Below, in pieces: positions 1 to 6,324 of a stretch of 15,689 bases of DNA (positions are counted from its first letter, which is position 1; the number at the start of each line of letters is the position of its first letter). The position numbers were made by a program, and so were the translations under genes. The notes under the pieces were generated by a model, which did no database searches, was not told the origin of the DNA, and worked only from the letters and a program-made list of their open reading frames with translations. Origin of the DNA: Nanobdellota archaeon (lineage in GTDB: Archaea; Nanobdellota; Nanobdellia; Pacearchaeales; GW2011-AR1); the NCBI GenBank assembly GCA_018817905.1, contig JAHISS010000028.1:1-15689 (forward strand). The letters are read 5' to 3'.

Positions 1-2294
1 ACAATGTGGCACTGGTCTGGTCTTGGCTGGTTGCCCATAAAGTCCTCGCACTTTATGAAATAAGTAACTGCCTCATCCCAAGGAATTACATGGACAGATC
101 TTTCTGTAGGATTTTCATACGTCAAAGCCAAGCCGTCTTCAAGATTGTAATCGCAGTTTGTCAAAGAATAATAACATTTTGCATCTTCGTCTGTTATGAC
201 TTTCAAAACATCTGCATCTCTGAAAACTCTTGTAACCTTTGGCAAAGTTGTGTCAACAACCACGCTGAATGTTGTGTTTGCTTCTGCTCTGTTGTTTGCT
301 GCATCAATACAGCTGAAGTAATAAATGTAATTCCCTCCAGCCAAGTCTAAACTTTGGTTGTGCATGTAACTTCCTGTGTTGTCCATTGCAACAAAGCTAT
401 CAAAATTTTCAGGAGTTGTTGTGAAAGAGCAAACTGCTGAGCCCTCGTCTGCGCCGTGCGCTGTTTCTGCAGTCAACGTCACAGGAACAATGCTCGTGCT
501 TCCAATAAATTCTTCTTCAGGCCCGACGCTGTTAATCACAAGCGGTTCTGTCCCTTCCAGCAAAAGCGGATAGCTCGTTGTCATCACATTTCTCCCGCCC
601 GGCGCAGTTGAATGGTCCTTGCATCTAAAGTAGAACCAGTTCTCCTCCTGGTCTTTGATTCCAGTCAACTTTCCAGAACAGACATAATTCAAGTCAGCGT
701 TGAGCTGGTAGGTTTCGCTCGAACAATCCATTTCGTTCTCCATTGCATCAAATGCCTTGTCTTGTCTTGACCACTTGCATTCTGCCGGCTCATTTACATA
801 AACCTCTATTGAAACATTGTCTGCATCAAACCTTACAGGTCTTCCAGTTTGTATTGAAGTTCCCTCAACTTTCGGAGCTTCCAAGTCAGGCCCGTCGTCA
901 ACGCAATATCTAAATACAACCATTGCAGACTCTTCGCCATTCTCGTTTGAGTCAATGCACCTCACCCAAAATGTAAATGTTCCGCCAGTTCCGATTTCTG
1001 GAACATTTTCTCCTTCTTCTGTAAATGGACTTGGAACTTTCATTTTCCACGAATGCTTTTCAACAAACAAATTAGAATTACCAAAGAAACTCTCCATTTC
1101 ACTATAACTGGATTTTGGAGCATAATCAATTTTACACTGCGCTGGCTCGTCTGCAATAACGCCAAATTCTAAAACAGTTAACGCTTTCAAACATTCGTTT
1201 CCTTCATTATCTACAATTTTAAATCCGCGATTCGGCGGGCTGATTCCAGAATCAGGAATATATTTCAAACCCTCTGGACTCAATGCTTCTGCCCACGGCT
1301 CAATATGCGGCGCAGCAGTATCGCCCTTTGTAACCCAAACGCATCTTTCTTCTTCTGTTCCCTGATTGATAAGCTCGCATCCCTGGCCTAAACTTCTGCA
1401 TCGATATTCAGAACAAGGCATAAGTGGATTCTCGTTGCACTTTTCGCAATTGCTTCCCCCAGTCGGCGCTTCCCAAGGATAACACTCAAAATGCACAAGT
1501 TCTTTTTTTGTTTTTTTGTATGTTAAAACAATGATAACAATAGCAGGAATCACTCCCGCCGCAATGCCAAATAGTCCTGCGCTCCCTTGTAAAGCTGTTC
1601 CCAATACTCCTTGTTGCGCTAAGAAATAAGATGTTGTTCCTGCAAAACCGCCTATAGCTCCACCCAACCCAATAGATTTTGCTTGTTGTTCATTTTGCCC
1701 AAACATTTTTGCTAAACCATACGCAGCAACGCCGATAATTGCTCCCCAAGCTAAACCAGAAAATAATGCGCTTGCAATACCCGCACCGCCACCTGTTCCA
1801 AATGTTGTTCCCGAGAGGATTCCTTTGAGGCCTGCTGGAGCAGTTCCTGCTCCGACATTTCCACCACCAGTTCCAACCAAGCCTGCACCTTCTTTTACAG
1901 GATTTAATCCCCATGTTCCACCTTCTCCTAAACCAGCAGTATACGCTGCCCCGTCACTTCCAATTGCACCAGTTATTTCACCACCTTGTCCTACAACTAA
2001 CTGCCCATCAAATCCAGGATAAGCATACATTCCTCTTTCTGCAAGCACAGATTCCCCACCCCTCAAAATATTAAGTTTTCCATCAGTTATTATATAGCCG
2101 GGAATGACATTGTTCGCAGGAACTGCAGAACTTATTCCAGTAGAAGGACTCATACTTCTGTAAATAGCATCCATTCCAGCAGGCGGTGCAGCACTCCCAA
2201 CTCCAACCTCCTCGCTAATCAAAAACGCAACCGCAAAGCTAAAACTAACTAAAAGAAACACCTGCAAGCCAGCAATAATTTGTTTCTTAATCAT
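1..2294 (-). CDS. Large Cys-rich, Ig-like-repeat surface protein (3' end outside window)
   Basis: Reading frame open from ATG at 2294 to the left edge (764 codons visible). An N-terminal hydrophobic signal segment (residues 6-25) is followed by a Gly-rich region (about 75-165) and Gly/Ala-rich hydrophobic stretches with glycine-zipper spacing (about 165-225). A strong membrane segment follows at about 235-257. Then comes a Cys cluster (about 268-305; CEKC, PCSEYRC, SLGQGC) and four Ig-like repeats, each marked by a Cys after an acidic turn (about residues 386, 504, 620 and 705; for example NEPAECKWS). This order matches the C-terminal half of the 1414-aa protein encoded at 6324-10568. The visible end aligns with that protein's last residues, so only about ten codons are probably missing. 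The start is supported by GAGG 4 nt upstream and by the 8-bp overlap with the HEPN gene. An extracellular, membrane-anchored role is inferred; no named family is recognised. Confidence 0.85.
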   Translation of the reverse strand, partial: MIKKQIIAGLQVFLLVSFSFAVAFLISEEVGVGSAAPPAGMDAIYRSMSPSTGISSAVPANNVIPGYIITDGKLNILRGGESVLAERGMYAYPGFDGQLVVGQGGEITGAIGSDGAAYTAGLGEGGTWGLNPVKEGAGLVGTGGGNVGAGTAPAGLKGILSGTTFGTGGGAGIASALFSGLAWGAIIGVAAYGLAKMFGQNEQQAKSIGLGGAIGGFAGTTSYFLAQQGVLGTALQGSAGLFGIAAGVIPAIVIIVLTYKKTKKELVHFECYPWEAPTGGSNCEKCNENPLMPCSEYRCRSLGQGCELINQGTEEERCVWVTKGDTAAPHIEPWAEALSPEGLKYIPDSGISPPNRGFKIVDNEGNECLKALTVLEFGVIADEPAQCKIDYAPKSSYSEMESFFGNSNLFVEKHSWKMKVPSPFTEEGENVPEIGTGGTFTFWVRCIDSNENGEESAMVVFRYCVDDGPDLEAPKVEGTSIQTGRPVRFDADNVSIEVYVNEPAECKWSRQDKAFDAMENEMDCSSETYQLNADLNYVCSGKLTGIKDQEENWFYFRCKDHSTAPGGRNVMTTSYPLLLEGTEPLVINSVGPEEEFIGSTSIVPVTLTAETAHGADEGSAVCSFTTTPENFDSFVAMDNTGSYMHNQSLDLAGGNYIYYFSCIDAANNRAEANTTFSVVVDTTLPKVTRVFRDADVLKVITDEDAKCYYSLTNCDYNLEDGLALTYENPTERSVHVIPWDEAVTYFIKCEDFMGNQPRPDQCHI
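2224..2279. repeat. 56-bp direct repeat, inner copy (inside surface gene 5' end)
   Basis: This copy codes for most of the signal peptide of the left-edge surface protein. It matches 3399-3454 at 55 of 56 positions; the one difference (2266 against 3441) turns Leu10 into Trp10. Similarity fades over codons 2-5, then a similar ribosome-binding region recurs in both places. Together the two copies bracket the HEPN/MNT gene pair. Confidence 0.93.
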
Positions 2295-2769
2295 TTTCCC
2301 TCAATAAATTATAAATCATCTTGAAAAACTTCTGCCCATGCTCAATAGATTCTTTTGCAGGAGTTTTATTCGCCTGCGGAAGAACTTCATAAGTAAATTG
2401 CCCCCTCTTTTTTCTTTCTTCCCCAAAAATTTTTAACAATATCTCTGCCTTTGAAAATTCCTCATCATAAATGTCCAGCAATTCTTTATCTAAAACTCCC
2501 TCTTCAGCAAACTTCTTAAATTCAAGATATGTTTTGCTATGCTCACGAGGAGACTTTGTTTTAATTCCCTTTGATAAAAGGTAAGATTTTGCAGAATAAA
2601 AAATACAGTAGTAAGCATGACTTATCACAGCGCTGTAAAACGTTGTTTCTTTATCTATGCTAAAAACATCAGCCTGTATTTTCTCATCAGAAGAAATCTT
2701 AAAAAGAGTTTCACTTAAAACAATTTCATTCTCTGCCCTCTCTAAATACAACTTTATTTGCGATTCCAT
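2287..2769 (-). CDS. HEPN-domain protein, putative RNase toxin of a HEPN/MNT pair
   Basis: 160-aa all-helical protein with the HEPN pattern: an N-terminal helix, a helix with SHAYYCIFYSAKSYLL (residues 50-65), REHSK (75-79), and a basic segment KKRGQFTYEV (120-129). HEPN proteins of this kind are usually RNase toxins kept silent by a neighbouring nucleotidyltransferase. The expected Arg is present (R122), but the residue five positions on is Tyr127 rather than the His of the classic RxxxxH motif. This may be the R..DY-type subfamily or a reduced-activity variant. The gene overlaps the upstream MNT gene by 16 bp. Its last codons overlap the start of the downstream surface gene by 8 bp. Toxin function is inferred from family and neighbour. 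Confidence 0.85.
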   Translation of the reverse strand: MESQIKLYLERAENEIVLSETLFKISSDEKIQADVFSIDKETTFYSAVISHAYYCIFYSAKSYLLSKGIKTKSPREHSKTYLEFKKFAEEGVLDKELLDIYDEEFSKAEILLKIFGEERKKRGQFTYEVLPQANKTPAKESIEHGQKFFKMIYNLLREND

Positions 2770-3356
2770 TTTTCTACAACCCTATAAAAAGAATGAGGAT
2801 TATAAATAGGTAAGTGATTTCTGGCAATTTCTTTCCCAACATTTTCTTTTTCTGAATTAAGCATTGCTTCAAATTCTTTGACAAAAAAAACATAAGAGTG
2901 AACCCCAATAATCTCTCTTCTTTTCACATTCTCCATTCTGGATTTAACCTTATTAGTAATCTTCTTATCTTCAACTATTACACACACGTCTAAATCAGAA
3001 TTTTTTTTCTGTTCATTTTTAGCATAACTTCCAAAAACAACCATTGAAAAAAACAATGTCTCTTTAGAAATCTCCTGTATGAGATGTTCAGTAACCTTAG
3101 CAGGAATTTTATAAAATTCATAGCCCGCTAAGGAGATGTATAAAATTGTTTTAGGAGAGAAATCCAATTCATAAAAAACAGAAACACCTGATTTTTTCGA
3201 TTTGATTATTTCCTCTTTTTCGAATTGAGCCAAAGCCCTTTGTAGAAAACTATGGGACTTTATGTTAGTTCTCTTTCCTACTTCGCTAAATGTTAAGGCA
3301 GCGCCTGGAGTTTTGTTCAACACGTCAACAATCTTAAGCTGTTTGTTTGTTATCAT
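2754..3356 (-). CDS. wHTH-MNT nucleotidyltransferase fusion, putative antitoxin
   Basis: 200-aa protein in two parts. Residues 1-70 form a winged helix-turn-helix (LTFSEVGKRTNIKSHSFLQR, then a basic wing around IKSKKSGVSVFYEL). Residues 95-200 are a minimal nucleotidyltransferase with the signature VFGSYAKN...SDLDVCV, giving G109-S110 and the metal-binding pair D121/D123. In HEPN/MNT systems the MNT partner neutralises HEPN, in known cases by adding nucleotides to it. The fused DNA-binding domain suggests this protein also represses its own promoter; two 17-bp repeats lie directly upstream. A TATA-like element centred 27 bp before the ATG predicts a leaderless transcript separate from operon read-through. 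Pair identity is well supported; the autoregulatory role is inference. Confidence 0.88.
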   Translation of the reverse strand: MITNKQLKIVDVLNKTPGAALTFSEVGKRTNIKSHSFLQRALAQFEKEEIIKSKKSGVSVFYELDFSPKTILYISLAGYEFYKIPAKVTEHLIQEISKETLFFSMVVFGSYAKNEQKKNSDLDVCVIVEDKKITNKVKSRMENVKRREIIGVHSYVFFVKEFEAMLNSEKENVGKEIARNHLPIYNPHSFYRVVEKWNRK

Positions 3357-3358
3357 AT

Positions 3359-3375
3359 TTATACCTCTTTTTAGG
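3359..3375 (-). repeat. Operator-like 17-bp repeat, gene-proximal copy
   Basis: Plus-strand consensus TTATACCTCWTTTTAGG. This copy lies 2 bp before the MNT start codon, covering the expected transcription start of a leaderless message. It matches the second copy at 16 of 17 positions with a 22-bp period, about two helical turns. Likely target of the fused wHTH domain (inference). Confidence 0.6.
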
Positions 3376-3378
3376 GAA

Positions 3379-3386
3379 GATTATAC
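3379..3386 (-). promoter_or_regulatory. TATA box of the wHTH-MNT / HEPN pair
   Basis: GGTATAAT on the minus strand, centred 27 bp upstream of the MNT ATG, the usual archaeal spacing for a leaderless transcript. It overlaps the distal operator-like repeat. Confidence 0.5.
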
Positions 3387-3397
3387 CTCATTTTAGG
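3381..3397 (-). repeat. Operator-like 17-bp repeat, distal copy carrying the TATA box
   Basis: Second copy of TTATACCTCWTTTTAGG. It ends 1 bp short of the 56-bp direct repeat that starts at 3399, so the promoter/operator abuts the insertion boundary. Confidence 0.6.
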
Positions 3398-3398
3398 T

Positions 3399-3454
3399 AA
3401 CGCAACCGCAAAGCTAAAACTAACTAAAAGAAACACCTGCCAGCCAGCAATAAT
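3399..3454. repeat. 56-bp direct repeat, outer copy
   Basis: Partner of 2224-2279 in the same orientation, offset 1175 bp. It lies within the truncated remnant ORF next to the 620-aa gene. Homology ends sharply at 3398/3399, where the MNT promoter begins. Confidence 0.93.
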
Positions 3455-3468
3455 CTTTTTCCCTTTCA

Positions 3469-5331
3469 TCACATTTTCTCCTCAAAGATTTTGTAGCCTT
3501 GTGTTCTTCCAGGAACTGCCGCATAATTTACTTTTGGTCCGCAATCTCCCAAAGACATGCAAAGCTGAGCTCTCTTCAACTGCGTCACATCTTCCAAACA
3601 TTCGCAATACTTAACACATTCCCAATCTCCACCAATAAGTCCTTTTTCATAAGTCACAGGACAAACAGCATTTGCTTGGGAGCAAACACCCATAGCTTCG
3701 CTGTTATCTATTTCTCCTTCTTCGCCTTCAGTTCCCCAGAACTGCAAGCCAGGCGGATTCTTCGGCACACAAGCACCAATTTCTCTTTCTCCTGAATTAA
3801 ACTTCTTCAGTTCTTCTTTAACATTTCCAAGTGATGACTTATCAACTCTCGTCCCGCCTTCACCGTCTTCCGAAGAAAACACGCCGCCCATTAAAACATA
3901 TTCAGGCCCATCCATCCAAAGACAATCTCTCCTGTCTGTGTTTTCACAGTCCAACTTTTTGTAAATAGAAGTGCAGTCCTGCCAGCGATTCACCCGGCAC
4001 GCAGACTCTGAATAACCAGCAACATTGCTTTCAATGCATTCTGCATTTCTAAAACTAGCGCACGGCTCAACTAAAACTTCCCCGTGCGAGCAGACATACC
4101 GATAAAACTCACTTCCAACTGGCGTCGCCATCCCTCGAAAGTTCAAGCTTATCGGAGAATTTCCTTTAACTTTTCTTAACGCTTCGTTCAACAAATCAGT
4201 AACAAAGTTTTGCTCTGTGGCCTGAAAAGTAAAGTCCCGCGCAACATCAAAACCACACCAGCTTTCTCCGTGCAGTCTCTCTTCCCCGCCAGTTTCTTCA
4301 GAAGCCGGACAGTTCAAGTCCATGCAAATGTTTTCTCCGTAAGTTGCCCTCGCTGTTTCAGAATTCGCCCCCCGACAATAACTTCCAAGAAGATAATTAC
4401 AATTCCCGCAGGTCTGAGAATTTTCATTTGCCTGTTCTGGAAAACAGCTCTCACCTTTATCTTTGATATAAGTCCAATAATCTGCGTCGCTTATCTTGTT
4501 TCCATCGTAAATGTTCGCAGGATTTCCGCAAGTGTCAACAAAGTAAATTTCTTCATGCCCATCTAAGCAGGTTGTTTCTGTACTCGGCCCGCAAACTGTT
4601 CCAAGTTCGTCAGCAGAACACAACATTCCTGGACAAAACTTCACGTCATCTCCGACAGCTTCGCATCCAGTCGGACTTTCCAAAGGTTCTTCCTCTTCTT
4701 CACTTTCCTCCTCAACTTCTTCCTCTCTCACAATTGTATCTTCTGGCTCTGCTTCAACTCTTGAACCAGAAACCATGTTTTCACCGCACCCGCTCCTCGA
4801 AGTTAACTTGCAAGTCAACTCAAATTCTTCTGTAAAAACACAAGCACCTTTTTCTTCAGCTCGTGCAGTTAAGATACACTGCGGCTCGTCTGTAATTTCC
4901 CCATTCCAGTTTGTTTCCAAACCATAAAAACTCGAAAGTCTTTTGCATCTCACTAAAGTTACAAAAGATGCTTGGTCTCCCAAAATGCAGCATCCAAGCC
5001 CGCATGCTTCTGGCTTTTCCCCAGACCACGTCCCACCTTCTTCATTGCAAATCATTTGCGGCACATTGTCCAAACACGTCCCTTCAGTTGCGTCATAACA
5101 ATAACCAGGGTCGCACGGACTTGTCGAAGTGCATGCAGTTGGAATCGCAAACTCCGAATCGCTTGAACAATCTTCTTCTGGCACATCCTGGCAATGCAAA
5201 CCAGAATTTGTCTTTTCACAACAAACAGTTGCCTCCAGCGTTCCAACTATTTCACCGCCGCCAATTGCATTTCCAACTCCAAATAAAACTAAGAAAACCA
5301 ACATTCCAAATATAATTTTTCGTTTTGTCAT
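3469..5331 (-). CDS. Exported Cys-rich protein (620 aa), paralogue of the N-terminal half of the giant surface protein
   Basis: Signal peptide (residues 3-22, cleavage near GNA), then a long Cys-dense ectodomain with no clear membrane segment. Motifs shared in order with the 1414-aa protein: ACGLGCCILG, GACVFT, VDTCGNPANIYDG (about 262-276), CGNCNYLLGSYC (about 306-318), HGESWCGF (about 351-358), GSEFYRYVC (about 405-413), CRVNRWQDC (about 444-453), and a terminal SLGDCGPKVNY...PG block (about 590-605). An acidic run, REEEVEEESEEEEEP, near residue 200 is absent from the paralogue and looks like a flexible insertion. The many paired Cys suggest a disulphide-stabilised extracellular protein. 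Its start overlaps the 62-aa gene as ATGA, and its stop overlaps the surface-gene remnant. No named family is recognised; export is well supported, function unknown. Confidence 0.85.
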   Translation of the reverse strand: MTKRKIIFGMLVFLVLFGVGNAIGGGEIVGTLEATVCCEKTNSGLHCQDVPEEDCSSDSEFAIPTACTSTSPCDPGYCYDATEGTCLDNVPQMICNEEGGTWSGEKPEACGLGCCILGDQASFVTLVRCKRLSSFYGLETNWNGEITDEPQCILTARAEEKGACVFTEEFELTCKLTSRSGCGENMVSGSRVEAEPEDTIVREEEVEEESEEEEEPLESPTGCEAVGDDVKFCPGMLCSADELGTVCGPSTETTCLDGHEEIYFVDTCGNPANIYDGNKISDADYWTYIKDKGESCFPEQANENSQTCGNCNYLLGSYCRGANSETARATYGENICMDLNCPASEETGGEERLHGESWCGFDVARDFTFQATEQNFVTDLLNEALRKVKGNSPISLNFRGMATPVGSEFYRYVCSHGEVLVEPCASFRNAECIESNVAGYSESACRVNRWQDCTSIYKKLDCENTDRRDCLWMDGPEYVLMGGVFSSEDGEGGTRVDKSSLGNVKEELKKFNSGEREIGACVPKNPPGLQFWGTEGEEGEIDNSEAMGVCSQANAVCPVTYEKGLIGGDWECVKYCECLEDVTQLKRAQLCMSLGDCGPKVNYAAVPGRTQGYKIFEEKM

Positions 5332-5516
5332 TTTATGCTAAACTTCCATTTAACTTCTGCACCATATTTTTCCAGCCCACCTGCTCTCACATATCCTTCC
5401 TGCTTTGGGATAACCTTTTGGCGGGGCGGAGACATTTTTACCCAACAACAAGCTATTTCTCTTTGATTAACTCCCATAGTTTCAGGATTTATTCTTTCTA
5501 AATTTCTTTTTTCCAT
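5328..5516 (-). CDS. 62-aa orphan protein in the surface operon
   Basis: Small basic protein with no signal peptide or membrane segment and a central CCWVKMSPPRQK. I do not recognise it. The start at 5516 is chosen because it lies 1 bp after the stop of the pilin-like gene (TAACATG), with GGAG 12 nt upstream; a longer frame from 5567 would run inside that gene. Its TGA overlaps the next ATG as ATGA, which argues that it is translated in coupling with the 620-aa gene. The other cassette has no counterpart between its pilin-like and large genes. It could be a linker ORF kept mainly for translational coupling. Confidence 0.6.
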   Translation of the reverse strand: MEKRNLERINPETMGVNQREIACCWVKMSPPRQKVIPKQEGYVRAGGLEKYGAEVKWKFSIK

Positions 5517-5517
5517 G

Positions 5518-6324
5518 TTATGCCGTCGCTCCATAACCTGGCGGCCAAGCCAAGCTTCTCGAAGCAAACGTAAAGCTCTCGTCGCTTGTTACATCCCTTA
5601 CAGTGTAAACTGTCGAGCCGTCGATTAATTTAGTTTTCTGAATCTGCAAGTCAGGATAATACTGCATGTAAAGCGTTGTCTCTGAATCACCGTAAGTTGA
5701 CTCAAAATCAATTATGCTAAGAGCAGTCATCAGCAAAGAATAAAGTTTCGTCGCCTTGTTAAATTTAAAATATTTATAATTTTGAGTTGTGTCTTTCGTC
5801 ATTGTCATCCCCGCTTCAACAACAACGCTCAACCTGTCTGGAACAATTGAAACATCGACCTTAACGTCCTCGCCGCGCGAAATTTCATAACCTCTGCTCT
5901 CATAATAATTCTCCAATTCATCAGCACAAGAAATTGCCTTCGCCTTAATCATCTCCCCAAGTTCCCGCTCAAACTTTGCAACCAACAATGGCTGTTGAAC
6001 AAGGCAAGGAAGATAATATTGCGAAGTGTAACAAAGGTATTTCACCATTTCTCCCTTATATAAAATATAACCTTCAGGATTTGCATATCCTCCTTGTTTT
6101 GAAAGCAATTCCATTCCAGCCACAACTTCCGGCTCAATGCATGAACTCATAAAACTATTCGGCTCTGCATCAAGTCCAAAAACTGAGCTCATCTTAGGAT
6201 AAAAAAAGAAAAGCAAAACAGCCAGCACAGCAATAACCAATGCAAGAATTATGAACGCCGTTGTCTGCCCCTTTCTCATTCTTTTTTGAATGAGAATTTC
6301 TTTATAATTGTTTCCCCACCTCAT
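5518..6324 (-). CDS. Pilin-like protein with class III signal peptide (268 aa)
   Basis: The N-terminal region contains MRKGQTTAFIILALVIAVLA, the K-G-Q-then-hydrophobic pattern cut by archaeal prepilin peptidases, followed by a roughly 260-residue-class globular domain with several Cys. It is homologous to the 261-aa protein encoded at 10565-11350: both have a SC near the start of the domain, GGY/GGF, a V-x-Y-x-C-Y/D motif, PC-x-Q-Q/H-P, and the R-G-Y/W-E-x-S/T block. ATG at 6324 is chosen because GGAGGT lies 8 nt upstream and the start overlaps the previous stop as TAATG. The internal Met at 6279 would give a shorter leader just before RKGQ. Likely a membrane-anchored or pilus-type subunit working with the neighbouring large proteins. 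Confidence 0.85.
   Translation of the reverse strand: MRWGNNYKEILIQKRMRKGQTTAFIILALVIAVLAVLLFFFYPKMSSVFGLDAEPNSFMSSCIEPEVVAGMELLSKQGGYANPEGYILYKGEMVKYLCYTSQYYLPCLVQQPLLVAKFERELGEMIKAKAISCADELENYYESRGYEISRGEDVKVDVSIVPDRLSVVVEAGMTMTKDTTQNYKYFKFNKATKLYSLLMTALSIIDFESTYGDSETTLYMQYYPDLQIQKTKLIDGSTVYTVRDVTSDESFTFASRSLAWPPGYGATA

Larger units (their letters stand above)
3371..3469 (-). pseudogene. Truncated 5' remnant of the surface-protein gene (32 codons)
   Basis: Starts with ATG at 3469, overlapping the stop of the 620-aa gene as TGATG, with GGAG 8 nt upstream. It encodes MKGKKIIAGWQVFLLVSFSF and continues AVA, almost the same signal peptide as the intact gene that starts at 2294. It then runs out of homology at 3399 and stops with TAA at 3371-3373 inside the MNT promoter. 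The simplest reading is that this is the original start of the downstream surface gene, cut off when the HEPN/MNT unit arrived with a duplicated copy of the 5' end. It may still be translated as a 32-residue membrane peptide. Confidence 0.75.

Noticed and set aside
1690..1914. Minus-strand 74-aa frame rich in Trp, Cys and Arg
   Set aside because: It is an out-of-frame shadow of the Gly-rich part of the left-edge surface gene.
2224..3454. Insertion sequence carrying the HEPN/MNT pair
   Set aside because: There is no transposase, no terminal inverted repeats, and the 56-bp duplication is far longer than usual target-site duplications, so it is described as a repeat-flanked insertion rather than an IS.
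5517..5567. 17-residue N-terminal extension of the 62-aa protein
   Set aside because: It lies entirely within the pilin-like gene in another frame; the ATG at 5516 just after that gene's stop fits the operon's coupling pattern.
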